Program-made: the position numbers and the translations under genes
Part shown: positions 54,881 through 64,000 of the stretch, one piece after another
Numbering within the stretch: the first letter of the stretch is position 1
Layout: the number at the start of each line of letters is the position of its first letter
Assembly (NCBI GenBank): GCA_903861005.1
Contig: CAIOSP010000026.1
Span: 48,310-112,309 of the forward strand
DNA from: an uncultured Pseudomonadota bacterium
GTDB lineage: Bacteria; Myxococcota_A; UBA796; GCA-2862545
Direction of reading: 5' to 3'
Length of the DNA: 64,000 bases
Notes under the pieces: generated by a model
Databases searched by the model: none
The model's input: only the letters and a program-made list of their open reading frames with translations
What the model was told of the DNA's origin: nothing

Positions 54881-55987
54881 TCACGCGCTCTCGTCGAAGC
54901 GGAGCGTGAACCGGACGTGGGCGGGCCGCTCGCGGCTCGTCACGTCGATGATGCGCAGCAGCACGTCCGCCGCGCGCTCGCCGAAGCGCTCGCGGAACGC
55001 CTCGCGCGACTCCAGCAGGACCTCAAAGAACGCGGTGCGCTTGCGGAGCGCCGGATCGTAGGACCACGACGCGGCCCCCTCGCCTGCCTTCCAGCGCTCG
55101 CCCGCGTTCGCGCCGCCCGCCAACGTGGAGCGACCGAGCACCATGGGCATGGGCGCGGCGAGCTCCTTCACGCGCACGGGCGCCGCGGTGAGCACGGCGA
55201 CCATGTCCTCGATGCCGACCCGCGTGCCACGCGTGCGGTACAGGCGGATCGCGCGGCGGACCAGCTCGCGCTGCTGATCGAGCGGCAGCGATCCGTCCAG
55301 GTCAAAGCCCACCCACGACGCGAGCCACGGCAGCACGCTCGGATCACAGCGCAGCGGATCGGTCAGCTCGGGGAGCAGGTCGATGCGCTCGGTGACCGTG
55401 GTCGCCAGGTGCTGGAAGATGAACATCAGGCGCGACAGCGCGTCCTGATCGTCGCTCGGACCGGACACCACGTGGCCCGAGTCCGCAGCACCACCCGCGC
55501 GGTGGAACGCGGTGTCGGCGCGCTCGATGGTGCGGACCTCTACCGGGCCGTCGTTGCGGAACACCGCCGGCAGGAAGCGGGTCCAGCCCTGCACCGGCAC
55601 GTGCAGCACGATCACGTCGCCACGGGAGAGCACGCGCGTGCGCGCCGCCGGACCGTCCGCGACCGCCACCGTGCTCACCCGCGAGTCCGGCGCGAACGCC
55701 CCCGCCAGCTCGCCGTTCGGCAGCCGACGCTCGGCGCGGACCATGGTGGTTCCTGCGCCGCCTGCGTGACGCACCTCGACCGCGCGCACCGTGCCCGGGC
55801 GCTCGCCTCGACCGGCCTCAACAAGTCGGACACGCACGTCCTGGCCCAGGTGACGACGCAGATAGACGCGCGCCGTCCGCACGGGGAACCGCAGGCGGAC
55901 CACGTGCTCCAAGCGGATCAGATCTCCGCCGAGGCTCGCGTCACCCGCGGGCACCAGCGCGTCTGGACCGCCCAGCCTGCGTCTCAT
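54881..55987 (-). CDS. Phage tail protein I-like CIS baseplate protein
   Basis: 368 residues. The C-terminal half holds the tail-protein-I signature: VLPWLASWVGFDLDGSLPLDQ, then RELVRRAIRLYRTRGTRVG and IEDMVAVLT. The N-terminal half is beta-rich and likely a binding or adaptor region. In P2 the gpI protein joins tail fibres to the baseplate wedge; CIS relatives do the same. ATG overlaps the stop of the giant baseplate J-like gene (ATGA), so stoichiometric coupling is likely. Confidence 0.88.
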   Translation of the reverse strand: MRRRLGGPDALVPAGDASLGGDLIRLEHVVRLRFPVRTARVYLRRHLGQDVRVRLVEAGRGERPGTVRAVEVRHAGGAGTTMVRAERRLPNGELAGAFAPDSRVSTVAVADGPAARTRVLSRGDVIVLHVPVQGWTRFLPAVFRNDGPVEVRTIERADTAFHRAGGAADSGHVVSGPSDDQDALSRLMFIFQHLATTVTERIDLLPELTDPLRCDPSVLPWLASWVGFDLDGSLPLDQQRELVRRAIRLYRTRGTRVGIEDMVAVLTAAPVRVKELAAPMPMVLGRSTLAGGANAGERWKAGEGAASWSYDPALRKRTAFFEVLLESREAFRERFGERAADVLLRIIDVTSRERPAHVRFTLRFDESA

Positions 55988-58900
55988 CGCGCGTCCTCGA
56001 CGAAGCGCACGCGGATCTCACGCGGGCGGAAGAGGTCGGCGTCGGTCAGCACCAGCTCGGACGAGCCCGTCGCCCGCTCCCAGCCCGGGGGCGTGCGCGC
56101 GTCGACGCCGTCGGTCGCGAACACCCGCACGTCGACCACGTGGCGCACGTCGGGGATGTCGGTGATCAGCCGCGCGAAGTCCGCCGCGTAGAGCGTGCCG
56201 CCGAACGGCCAGCCCTCGCCGTCAATGCCGCCACGGTACGGGTCGAGGAAGCGCGTGATCCACGCCGACACCTGATCGCGCACCGCAGCGCGGTGGGCGC
56301 CGTGGCGAAGGCGAACGTCGATCGACACGTCCACCGGCAGGAAGCTCGCCAGCCGCACGCGCGGGCGCACGTTCACCAAGCAACGACGCGCCAGGTGTGC
56401 CTGCACGTGCTCGCGAAGGCCCGCGGCCAGGAACGCGTCCGGCACCGCCTCGCCCTCACGTCGGCGCGGCAGAATCACGACCTCGACGACGCCGTCCTCG
56501 TCGATGTCGCCGGGGCAGGCCGCGCGGGCGACCTCACCCGACGCCTCCTCGGCGATGACCTCGAAGTCGCGGCGCGTGACCGCGCGATCGCGGCTGGTGA
56601 GGATCGACGGCGCGCGACGGATGATCTCGTCGATGCTCTCTGCATCTCTCCCGCCAGCGGCGGGCAACAAGTTGCTCACGTCGAGCGCGTCGCCGCGGCC
56701 CTCGACCAGGCGGATGTCGAGCGGCGCGACGTTGCCCACGGTGCCCGGCACCGCGTGGTACGACTGCACCGCCACGTTGAAGCTGCCGACGGGCAGCATG
56801 CGCCCGCGGATGCCGTTGCCGAACGTGAGCGTGCCCGTGACCGCGTCGACCACAAACACGCGATCGTCCTTGCCCGCGCTGGCGAAGGTGTTGCCCGGCG
56901 CCACGCGCCACACGCGCTTCTCGCCGTCCTCTTCGTCCACCTGCACGGCCAACTCGAAGGGCCGGTCGCGGCGCGCCTCGGCCTCGTCGCCCAGGAACAC
57001 CGGGTAGTGGCGAAGCTGCGTCGTCTGGTTCGGCACGCCCATGCCGCTGAACCGCTCATTGCGGAACACGTGCAGGTTCACCGCCTCCACCGTGTTCGGC
57101 AGGACGTGGGTCAGCGGCGGGAGCGTCGGCAGCGACTCGCCGCCCTCCACGCGCAGCACGCCGCGGATCCAGGTGCCCTCGGGTGCGGGGACCATCGGCG
57201 CGTCCAGCCCAAACGACAGCACGCCCGAGCGCTCGAGCGACGGCGCGCCGCCCTCGCCGTCCCGCGCGGTGGCGAGGCGCGTCCAGCGCGAACCGCCCGC
57301 CCCGTCTGACGTCAGCAGCTCCCAGTGCGCGACCGACCCGCGCGGCAGCCACGTCTCGCCGCGGCACCGCAGGTAGGTCGCGAACCGGCGGCCCGCCGGG
57401 AAGGGCTTGTCGAAGCGAAGGTAGATCGCCGCGTGCCCGCCGCCGTCGTCTGCCAGATCGACGAAGCTGTCGAACGGCGTGGTGGCGACCACCTTGCCCT
57501 CACGGCGCTCGAGCCTGCGCGAGAAGCGACGGTTGGTCGGCCGCTGCTCGACCGCGATCACCCGCGCGCCGGGGAGCGCCTCCTCCCAGGTGGTCGCGCC
57601 GACCGCGCCGTCGAGCGCCATGCGCACGTCGTAGATCTTCAGGCTCACCGGCACGGCGGGGAGCTTCTTGTCCTCCTGCCGCGACAGGCCCGCCTTGGTC
57701 AGCTCGACGCGCAGCCAGCACGTGTCCTGCCCGCCGACCTCAGCGCGCGCCAAACCGTCGAGCGTGGAGGGGTCGACGAACCAGCGCACGCGACGACGCT
57801 CGGGGCGACGCGCGCCGTCCGCGTCCAGCGTGGCGAAGGTGAAGCGGGCGAAGTCCACGCGCGGGTCCGGCAGCACGCGCCAGCCGGTCTCGGTGCGGTA
57901 GGTCAGCTGGAGGTGGTAGTCGCCCGACGGCTCGACCACGGGCTCGCCCTCGACCTCAAAGCCGACCTCGACCTCGATCATCACCGGCGAGCGCGCGCGG
58001 TTGCCGAGCAGGTCCGAGCCCAGGAAGAAGCGCGTTCCGAGCATGGGCGCCACGGTGGCGACCGGCTGGAACGGCGTGGCTGGCAGGGCCTCAGCGCTGA
58101 TCGCGAGCGCCGCGTCGCCGTCGAGCCCGGTGGCCAGCGCGACCTCGACCGGACGACGCCACGACAGCGCCACGTCCAGCCCAGGCGCGAGCGCCGCCAG
58201 ATCCAGCGCCTCGACGCGCTCGGCGCGCAGGTTCCAGCCGTCGGAGGCGAGCTCCGGCATGGGGCCCGCGATCACAAAGCTCACGCCGACGCGCTGCACG
58301 CGGTCTTCGGGGATGGGGATCCAGCGGTCGCCGCGGCGGAAGCTCCAGCGGTAGAGCGGCAGCGCGGAGTCATGCCCGACGCGCACGCTGTGATCGACCA
58401 GTCCCAGCCGCAGCGACCAGCCCGCGCGGATCGTCGGCAGGTCGTGGATGGCGAACTCGAGCGCGTGACCGACGTCGCGCACCTGCCAGGTGGGGACGCT
58501 GCGCTCCTCTTCACCGCGATCGTCGCGCCAGCTGACGCGCATCTCCTCGGACGCGAGCCGGGCCAGCCAACGCTCGAAGCGAACGCGGCCGCGGATCCAG
58601 CCCTCGCGGGACAAATCCTCCGGCATCGGCATGGGATCGACCGCGTCGCCGAGCGACGGGATCGCGACCAGGCCGTCGAGGCGCGGAATCAGTGGGACGT
58701 CGGGCAGGCCCAGGCGCTCGGAAGACGCGCCCACGTCAAAGCCGAGCGGACGCCATGTCACGCCCGCCTCGCCGCGCGTCGGCGTCTCCCAGTCGAACAT
58801 CGCCGCGATCGGCGCGCCGGAGTCCCCGCCCGCGACCACGCGCAGCAGGCCGGTCGGCGCCGCCGCACCGCGCGCCGCGATGCGCACCAGGTCGTCGTGG

Positions 58901-59481
58901 CGCAGGTAGAGGAACTGGTCGGCGGTGAAGGCGTCCGCGCCGTCGTCCACCTCGTCCAGCCGGAAGATCGACACGCCGTCACCTCCCGCGAACGACACGG
59001 CCGCGGGGTTGGCGAGGAGCGGGCTGAACGGGATCTCGCGCACGCGCGGCTTGCCGCCTGCGACCGCCGCCACGACGCGGTCGACGCGCCCGGCGTGCGC
59101 GGTCAGCGGCTCGCGCGTGAGGAAGTGCAGCGGCTCGCGACCGCCGGCCTGGGTGGTTGACGCGGTGGTGCCCGCGGGGATCTCGGCCGGGGGGCCGTCC
59201 GGCGCGCGAGGACGGAACGTGAGCGGCACGGTGGCCGCGCGGGCGTTGCGCCGCTCTTCGCCGATGAAGTTGAGGAAGTGGACGTAGGTCTTGTCCGGGA
59301 CGCGGTTCAGCCGGTACAGCGTCAGCTCGGTCATCCACGCGAACAGCTGCACGATCGCCATGCCCGGGTCAGCGTCGCCCAGGTTGGTCCACTCGGGCGT
59401 GTACTGGGGGATGAGCGCGCGCGCCTCGCGGACGAGGTCTTCGTAGGAGCGGTCGTCGAGGCGTGGTGGCTGAATCGGCAC
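55984..59481 (-). CDS. Baseplate J/gp47-like assembly protein
   Basis: 1165 residues, the long baseplate J-like protein typical of CIS (Afp11/PVC11-like role) rather than of P2-type phages. The N terminus DRSYEDLVREARALIPQYTPEW and LGDADPGMAIVQLFAWMTEL are hallmark segments; the J-core lies near the C terminus (GTVGNVAPLDIRLVEGRGDA, RDRAVTRRDFEVIAEEASGE, then VSAWITRFLDPYRGGIDGEG). It forms the wedge that surrounds the hub. GTG start; the gp25-like gene ends 5 bp upstream. Confidence 0.93.
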   Translation of the reverse strand: MPIQPPRLDDRSYEDLVREARALIPQYTPEWTNLGDADPGMAIVQLFAWMTELTLYRLNRVPDKTYVHFLNFIGEERRNARAATVPLTFRPRAPDGPPAEIPAGTTASTTQAGGREPLHFLTREPLTAHAGRVDRVVAAVAGGKPRVREIPFSPLLANPAAVSFAGGDGVSIFRLDEVDDGADAFTADQFLYLRHDDLVRIAARGAAAPTGLLRVVAGGDSGAPIAAMFDWETPTRGEAGVTWRPLGFDVGASSERLGLPDVPLIPRLDGLVAIPSLGDAVDPMPMPEDLSREGWIRGRVRFERWLARLASEEMRVSWRDDRGEEERSVPTWQVRDVGHALEFAIHDLPTIRAGWSLRLGLVDHSVRVGHDSALPLYRWSFRRGDRWIPIPEDRVQRVGVSFVIAGPMPELASDGWNLRAERVEALDLAALAPGLDVALSWRRPVEVALATGLDGDAALAISAEALPATPFQPVATVAPMLGTRFFLGSDLLGNRARSPVMIEVEVGFEVEGEPVVEPSGDYHLQLTYRTETGWRVLPDPRVDFARFTFATLDADGARRPERRRVRWFVDPSTLDGLARAEVGGQDTCWLRVELTKAGLSRQEDKKLPAVPVSLKIYDVRMALDGAVGATTWEEALPGARVIAVEQRPTNRRFSRRLERREGKVVATTPFDSFVDLADDGGGHAAIYLRFDKPFPAGRRFATYLRCRGETWLPRGSVAHWELLTSDGAGGSRWTRLATARDGEGGAPSLERSGVLSFGLDAPMVPAPEGTWIRGVLRVEGGESLPTLPPLTHVLPNTVEAVNLHVFRNERFSGMGVPNQTTQLRHYPVFLGDEAEARRDRPFELAVQVDEEDGEKRVWRVAPGNTFASAGKDDRVFVVDAVTGTLTFGNGIRGRMLPVGSFNVAVQSYHAVPGTVGNVAPLDIRLVEGRGDALDVSNLLPAAGGRDAESIDEIIRRAPSILTSRDRAVTRRDFEVIAEEASGEVARAACPGDIDEDGVVEVVILPRRREGEAVPDAFLAAGLREHVQAHLARRCLVNVRPRVRLASFLPVDVSIDVRLRHGAHRAAVRDQVSAWITRFLDPYRGGIDGEGWPFGGTLYAADFARLITDIPDVRHVVDVRVFATDGVDARTPPGWERATGSSELVLTDADLFRPREIRVRFVEDAR

Positions 59482-59485
59482 GGTC

Positions 59486-59872
59486 CTAGCTCCCCGTCGC
59501 GAGGTCGAGCTGCAGCACAGACTCGTTGCGCGACACCTTGATGCGATAGCGAACAGCGACCGCCATGCGCCCGGACCCGTCCGGACGCGCGGTCACTTCG
59601 AGGATGTCCACGCGCGGCTCCCAGCGCTCCAGGGCGGCGCGCACGTGCCACGCCACCAGGCTCGCGTTCGCCTGCGTGTTCGGCCCGAACACCAGCTCGT
59701 GCACGCGGCAGCCGAATTCCGGCAGGTGCTGACGCTCTCCCGGCCGGGTGGCCAGGATCAGCGTCATCGCGGAGCGGATGTTGTCCTCGCCCGCCGACGT
59801 GGCAATAGCGCCCGTCGCCGGATCAAACCGGAACGGGAAGGCCCAGCCGCGACCGAGGATGTCCGCCTTCAC
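59486..59872 (-). CDS. gpW/gp25-like baseplate wedge protein
   Basis: 128 residues. FGRGWAFPF-type opening (ILGRGWAFPFRFD), then ILATRPGERQHLPEFGCRVHELVFG and ALERWEPRVDI, the T4 gp25/Afp9 signature that nucleates sheath assembly on the baseplate. GTG 59872 is preferred: it gives the family start MKADILGRG; a TTG 12 bases further up is an alternative. Confidence 0.92.
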   Translation of the reverse strand: MKADILGRGWAFPFRFDPATGAIATSAGEDNIRSAMTLILATRPGERQHLPEFGCRVHELVFGPNTQANASLVAWHVRAALERWEPRVDILEVTARPDGSGRMAVAVRYRIKVSRNESVLQLDLATGS

Positions 59873-59966
59873 GCCTGCCCCCAAAGCTGCGTCGTCCGCC
59901 GACCTTGTAGCACGCCCGCCCGCCCCGCTGGGGCAGCGACCGCGCCGCGCTTCCGCCTCTCCGCGA

Positions 59967-61040
59967 TCATGTCGGCCTCGTGTTCGAGCAGAACTGGATC
60001 TCGGTGGTGTAAGCGCGGCCCGGCTCCATCAGGTGTCGGCTGCCCACCACCCAGCCGTCCGGCTTGAAGTGCTCCCGCGCGCAGAGCAGCTTCACCCTAG
60101 AGTCTGCACGGATCATCGGGTTTCCCGTCACCACCGCGCGGCCGCGCAGGAAGCCCCATGAGTGTCGGTTCAGCTCGGCGATCGCCACGGCCTTGGCCAG
60201 CGCCTGGCTGGTCACCTCGACGTCGGACAGGTGCGCGATGTCGTCCCACAGGCTCCAGGCGGCGCCGACAGACAAGGTGCCGTCGCCGATCGCCACGACC
60301 TCGCTCGGACCCGCGGTGCCCTCCAGATCCTGACGCGCGCCCGGGTCCCAGGTGTGGACCTCGACGCCCTTGGGCACGCCGAGCGTGGACATCGTCCAGT
60401 CCAGGTCACGCAGATCGGCGTCGCGGACCTCAACCGAGCGCCCGGTGAGCGAGGGCTGCCCGAACACCAGCTCCCCCTCCTCGGCGAACAGGATGAAGCC
60501 GTTGCGGGTGGCCAGGCGACGCAGGAGGTCCAGGTCAGACTCGTTGCGCTGCATCACATACGGCCGCGAGAAGGACCCCGTGTCGGCACGACGCACGGGG
60601 ATTCCCGCCGCGCCGGCCACCTGATGGAACACGTCAGTGTCGCTCGCGTGCACGAACGTCTTGGTGCGGCGGCTGGCCGCCAGGATGGCGAGCGGGTCCA
60701 TGGCGATCACGACCAGCCGCTCGCGGCCGCCGCGGCGCACGTGCCGTAGGCCGGTCACCTTGCCGACGAACACCGGGTGGGGCGCGTCCTCCCCCATCTC
60801 GACCCGCACGGGGTCGCCCAGGTCGACGTTGCTCCAGGGATCGAGGTCGGGCCCGAAGGAGATCTCGGCCATGCCGATCATGTCGACGTGATCCTCGACC
60901 ACGATCGACTCCAGCCCCTGCGGGTCGGACTGCGTCGCCTCGAGCCGCCCGATCGTCACCTTGTACGTCCACGCCTGCGCGACCGGCATGCTGCTGGTTC
61001 CGCTGGGGCTGGTGACGACGTCGTTGATCTGGACTGGCAT
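59967..61040 (-). CDS. gpD/VgrG-type baseplate hub protein
   Basis: 357 residues with the phage late control D / VgrG N-terminal fold: beta-rich, MIGMAEISFGPDLDPWSNVDLGD, then MQRNESDLDLLRRLATRNG and FILFAEEGELVFGQP, which mark the hub domain (gp27-like). No spike-type C-terminal repeats or PAAR are included, so the spike is probably a separate gene outside the window. It starts 6 bp after the LysM hub-tube protein stop. Confidence 0.9.
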   Translation of the reverse strand: MPVQINDVVTSPSGTSSMPVAQAWTYKVTIGRLEATQSDPQGLESIVVEDHVDMIGMAEISFGPDLDPWSNVDLGDPVRVEMGEDAPHPVFVGKVTGLRHVRRGGRERLVVIAMDPLAILAASRRTKTFVHASDTDVFHQVAGAAGIPVRRADTGSFSRPYVMQRNESDLDLLRRLATRNGFILFAEEGELVFGQPSLTGRSVEVRDADLRDLDWTMSTLGVPKGVEVHTWDPGARQDLEGTAGPSEVVAIGDGTLSVGAAWSLWDDIAHLSDVEVTSQALAKAVAIAELNRHSWGFLRGRAVVTGNPMIRADSRVKLLCAREHFKPDGWVVGSRHLMEPGRAYTTEIQFCSNTRPT

Positions 61041-61046
61041 GGGTGC

Positions 61047-62030
61047 TTACTCGTCCAGATCGCGCTTGGTGCGTTCGACCGAGCTGTCGACCTGGCGTTT
61101 AGCCACGTCCGCGTGCTCCGCCGTCTCGTTCGCCGCGTCGCGCGCGTCGTCCGCCTTGGCCACGGTCTTCGCGGCCGTGGTCCCCGAGTCCTGGGCCTTG
61201 CCGATGCCCTCGTCCGCCGTGTCCTGCGCGTCGTGCAGCGCGCCGCCCATCTCCTCGGCGGTCTGCGTGATGCCGCCAAAGCCGCCGCCGACCGGATCGG
61301 AGAACGGATCGACCGCGCCCGCCTCTGAGAAGGACGTGGGCACCGACGACTTGGACGAGGCCTCCATCGCGTCGGCCATCGCGGCGTCACCCGGGATGAC
61401 CACCTCGGTGCCTGCCGGGACATTCGCCGGGTCGGCGATGTTGTTCGCGCGCGCGACGTCCGCGGTCGACGCGCCGTTCGCCGCCGCCACCGAAGACAGC
61501 GTCTGACCGGGCCCGACCGTCGCGGTGGTCGTCCCCGCGAGCGAGGCCGGCGTGGTGGCGCCCGTCCCCGTGACCGCGCCCGCGTCCGTCGCGTGCTCCT
61601 TGAGCTGAAGCTGGACCTTGGCGCGCACCGGCGTGCCGTCCGGCTTGAACATCGAGTACAGCACCTGGATGCGCTCGAGCACGCAGACAAGGTCGAACCC
61701 GCCCCACGAGAACTGCAGGTAGGGCGGCCGGTCGGTGTGGCGCGGCGCGCTCGTGTCGGACACCGACTGCTCCAGCAGCGCGCGAAAGTCGTTGATGTAG
61801 GCGGTGTTCACGTTCTCACCGCCGCGCGTGGTGTCGAACCATAGCTCCATCGACAGCGCCGCCGGGGCGCCGCGTTCGTACTGCAGCGACGGGCGCGCGC
61901 GGTTGCCCTGGTCACGCCACTGGGCCGTGTCCGTGAGCGTGAACTCGGTCGGGTTGAACTGCACGCTCAACGCCACGCCCGTGTCGAGGTTCGTGAACGA
62001 CGCCTTGTCGTTACCAGTCGGTGGTGGCAT
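61047..62030 (-). CDS. CIS tube-adaptor protein with LysM domain (Afp7-like)
   Basis: 327 residues from ATG 62030 (GAGAGGGG upstream). The N terminus VALSVQFNPTEFTLTDTAQW and the aromatic strand PPYLQFSWGGFDLVCVLERI match the CIS tube/LysM adaptor family that links the inner tube to the hub (T4 gp53/gp54-like). A LysM domain sits at about 165-212 (GPGQTLSSVAAANG, ARANNIADP, PAGTEVVIPG). The C-terminal 90 residues are Asp/Ala-rich and helical, longer than in classical members. Its start overlaps the end of the preceding gene by 20 bp. Confidence 0.9.
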   Translation of the reverse strand: MPPPTGNDKASFTNLDTGVALSVQFNPTEFTLTDTAQWRDQGNRARPSLQYERGAPAALSMELWFDTTRGGENVNTAYINDFRALLEQSVSDTSAPRHTDRPPYLQFSWGGFDLVCVLERIQVLYSMFKPDGTPVRAKVQLQLKEHATDAGAVTGTGATTPASLAGTTTATVGPGQTLSSVAAANGASTADVARANNIADPANVPAGTEVVIPGDAAMADAMEASSKSSVPTSFSEAGAVDPFSDPVGGGFGGITQTAEEMGGALHDAQDTADEGIGKAQDSGTTAAKTVAKADDARDAANETAEHADVAKRQVDSSVERTKRDLDE

Positions 62031-64000
62031 GTCCGATCCCCTCTCCGCGCTCCTGGGCGCGCTCCAGCTCGCGGAGGACCGCCTCCAGCACTTCACGCTG
62101 CAGGTTGTCCAAGCTCATGTCTTGCGCGCCCGCCGCGGCCGCGGCCGTGGAGGCGCCCGAGGCCTCCGCAGGCTCGGACGCGCGTCGCACCCAACGCTGG
62201 GCGTCCGCCTCGCGCTGCTCCGACTCCACCAAATGGACCAAGCCTTCGAGCTTGCTCGCCAGGCGGGTGAGCCGGGTCTGGTTCGGGCGGTCGGCGCGCG
62301 TGCGCATGGGGCTGCCGCGCAGGGTCGCCAGCGCCGCCATCGTCTTCTCGCGCCGCGCCTCCTGCTGCTTTGCCGGCGCCGTTACGCCCGCGGGCGCCGC
62401 GGTGCGCGAGTGCAGGGGCTTGGCTTGGTCCGTCGGGAGCGCCTTCATCTGACGCATCGCCGCGACGACCTTGGCGCCCAGCTCCGGCGAAGACGCCAGC
62501 GCCGACGCCACGTCCTTGGGCGCCGACGACAGCGCGCGCCGCCACGCGGCGATCCCGACATGCCCGCCGCGCGCGGAGGACGGCGCGGTCCCGAATGTGT
62601 CGTCCTGTGCCCGCAGTGAGTCCACCTCGGCGAGCGTCATCCACGGGCTCTCGACGCCGCGCGGCGCTTCAGCCACGCGGTGCTCCGCCGGTGAGGTGCC
62701 GCGGTCCCGCAGGCGCGTGGTTGGCCGAGCTCGGCCTGCGCGCGCCACGGTCGTGGGGGCGAACGACGTCGAGGAGCCGCCGTCGGGAGATGCCCGGCCC
62801 GTACCAACGTCCGCGAGCGCGCGGTCGAGCAGCACAGGGTCCGGCGCGCGGACGGCGCGCGAGGCGCTGCGCACCGGCGCCAGCGCCTCGCGACGCGCGC
62901 GCACGGCGTCAGCGAAGGCATCCGGCGCCACACCACCCGCCGCCGGGAGCGCGCCGGTCGCGGCAAAGAAGCCAAACGTCGGCCCCGCGTGCGCGCGACG
63001 CTGGGCGTGGCCAACCGGACCCGGGCGAGCGTCGCGGCCCGCGGTCGGCCCCGCACCCGCGGCAGGCGCCGCGCTGACCTCCGGACGGATCCACGACATC
63101 GGGGGCGCGGCGAGCGCGGTCGACGAGGAAGGCGCGGGAACCTCGGCGGCGCGGGCGGCGTCGGCGCGGGTGGCACGCTCCAGCGCTCGGGCGGTCGCGG
63201 AGACCCGCGCGGGGGTAGGCTCAGTCGCGTCGGCCGCCGCCCCGCCGATGAACTCCGCGGCGGCGCGTTCGGCCGAGCGCGGGCGAAGCTCGGCGCGGGC
63301 CGCAGACGTGGACCCATCGCGCCCGTCAGACCCGAGCAGGCGCGCACGGACGCCCCCCGCGGGCTGCGGCGACGACCGGTTCGACTCGTCGGCCTCCCCG
63401 ACCCGACCTGCGCCGTCGAGCCCGATGAGGGCGAGCTCGGTGGCGCGCGACGCGCGGGTGCGCGGCGAAGCCAGACCACCCAGCGAGCCACGAACGCCGG
63501 CGGCACGCGGAAGGATGGAGCGCGAGGTCCGCGCGGACTCGGTCAGGGGCGCCGCCTCGGCGCGACGGGCCGCGCGCGCGAGCGGTCGGGCCGCCGCCTG
63601 CGCCGCCTGCTCGGACGCGTCCCGCGCGATCTCGAACGTGTCGCGGAAGCCGTCGTCGCCGGAAGCGGCCGCGCGCCGCGCCCGTCCGGCGAACGTCGGG
63701 GACCCACCGGCGCGCGTACGCGTGGCGCCTGCGGCCGCGGTCTCGCCGCGCGTCGGCGTTCCCCAACGAGCCGGTCGGGTGACCGGGAGCGCCTCACCGT
63801 CGTCGTCCGAGCCCGTCAGCCAGATCGGGTCGGCCGCGGCAGGCAGCGCGCGACGCACGGTCTCCGGCGCGTCGAGGCGCGCGTGCGCGGCCGCGATCGG
63901 CGCCCAGCCCACGGTCGCGTCGTCATACGCCGCGGCACCACGCGCCGCCGACCGCCCGATCCCCGTCGAGAGCGGCCGCGCGCGCCCCACGCCGCGGGAC
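62011..64000 (-). CDS. Ala/Arg-rich CIS-operon protein, 5' end outside window
   Basis: At least 660 residues; the frame stays open to the right edge, so the gene starts beyond base 64000. Very rich in Ala, Arg and Pro, low complexity for most of its length, with predicted coiled helices at the C terminus (RADRPNQTRLTRLASKLEG, SLDNLQREVLEAVLRELERA). No HExxH (DUF4157) motif or enzyme signature is visible in this part. In CIS operons the gene before the LysM adaptor is often a large disordered accessory or payload-handling protein; which applies cannot be told. The LysM gene starts inside its last codons. Confidence 0.75.
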   Translation of the reverse strand, partial: SRGVGRARPLSTGIGRSAARGAAAYDDATVGWAPIAAAHARLDAPETVRRALPAAADPIWLTGSDDDGEALPVTRPARWGTPTRGETAAAGATRTRAGGSPTFAGRARRAAASGDDGFRDTFEIARDASEQAAQAAARPLARAARRAEAAPLTESARTSRSILPRAAGVRGSLGGLASPRTRASRATELALIGLDGAGRVGEADESNRSSPQPAGGVRARLLGSDGRDGSTSAARAELRPRSAERAAAEFIGGAAADATEPTPARVSATARALERATRADAARAAEVPAPSSSTALAAPPMSWIRPEVSAAPAAGAGPTAGRDARPGPVGHAQRRAHAGPTFGFFAATGALPAAGGVAPDAFADAVRARREALAPVRSASRAVRAPDPVLLDRALADVGTGRASPDGGSSTSFAPTTVARAGRARPTTRLRDRGTSPAEHRVAEAPRGVESPWMTLAEVDSLRAQDDTFGTAPSSARGGHVGIAAWRRALSSAPKDVASALASSPELGAKVVAAMRQMKALPTDQAKPLHSRTAAPAGVTAPAKQQEARREKTMAALATLRGSPMRTRADRPNQTRLTRLASKLEGLVHLVESEQREADAQRWVRRASEPAEASGASTAAAAAGAQDMSLDNLQREVLEAVLRELERAQERGEGIGHATTDW

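Noticed and set aside
53005-64000. Prophage
   Set aside because: No integrase, terminase, portal, capsid or lysis genes are visible, the baseplate J protein is of the long CIS type and the associated LTADD-type protein is CIS-linked. The right edge is open, so this is provisional.
62011-64000. Metallopeptidase-type eCIS core protein (DUF4157)
   Set aside because: No HExxH motif in the visible part; the missing 5' end could change this.

Overview
The window is about 70% GC. It is densely coding, with frequent GTG and TTG starts and many ATGA-type overlaps between adjacent genes. The mix of content is large lipoproteins, Tad pilus genes, a TPR-fused TonB receptor, GAF-cyclase signalling, FHA and pseudokinase membrane proteins, and a contractile-injection-system (CIS) baseplate. 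This fits a Myxococcota-type (former Deltaproteobacteria) chromosome best; that assignment is inference from style and gene content, as no rRNA or ribosomal protein is present. No tRNA, rRNA, IS element, integrase or CRISPR array was recognised.

1-10.9 kb is a Tad (tight adherence) pilus locus. The plus strand carries CpaE (5' end cut by the window edge), TadA/CpaF, TadB, TadC, a TadD-like TPR protein, a small lipoprotein, a histidine kinase and an NtrC-like regulator whose AAA+ domain is degenerate. Facing them on the minus strand are a TadG-like protein with a VWA-like domain and two TadE-like pseudopilins. Flp pilin, prepilin peptidase and secretin are not in the window. 11-22.3 kb holds mixed single genes: a signal-peptide membrane protein, an LPG-synthetase-TM flippase-like protein, a nitrilase, an unusual SRPBCC-radical SAM fusion, a lipoprotein, an aminotransferase, a Na+/Ca2+-exchanger-type antiporter and, divergently, a TPR-TonB receptor with a partner lipoprotein.

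22.4-30.6 kb (plus strand) encodes a gamma-carbonic-anhydrase-like hexapeptide protein, then a tight operon MBOAT - acyl carrier protein - methyltransferase - FkbH-like - large SGNH protein. I read this as an ACP-dependent acyl or glyceryl surface-modification system. 31-40.2 kb (minus strand) is a second surface or small-molecule modification operon: SGNH-TPR, PP-loop ATPase, SxtJ-like, NodU/SxtI-type carbamoyltransferase, a 52-residue DUF5989/SxtK-like protein, a second SGNH membrane protein, a small membrane protein and a molybdopterin oxidoreductase, followed by a hydrolase. A 352-bp gap at 40.2-40.6 kb is the largest non-coding stretch.

40.6-45.2 kb has a dual-GAF class III cyclase with altered substrate-site residues, glycerol-3-phosphate dehydrogenase and an enoyl-CoA hydratase. 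45.2-52.9 kb has a chain of three membrane or signalling proteins (FHA-like/transglycosylase, pseudokinase, and a Pro-Ala-linked single-pass protein) plus two proteins of unknown function. 53.0-64.0 kb (minus strand, running in from beyond the right edge) is a CIS operon: hub or tube proteins, gp25-like wedge, a giant baseplate J-like protein, a tail protein I-like protein and a CIS-associated protein. Its last, translationally coupled gene joins an apparent YukD-type ubiquitin-like domain, membrane helices and a C4HC3 zinc finger. Sheath, inner tube, spike and AAA+ ATPase must lie outside the window if the system is complete. The most interesting candidate system is this CIS operon with its ubiquitin-like/zinc-finger membrane protein and the neighbouring FHA/pseudokinase/transglycosylase set, which could form an envelope-anchoring and control apparatus.
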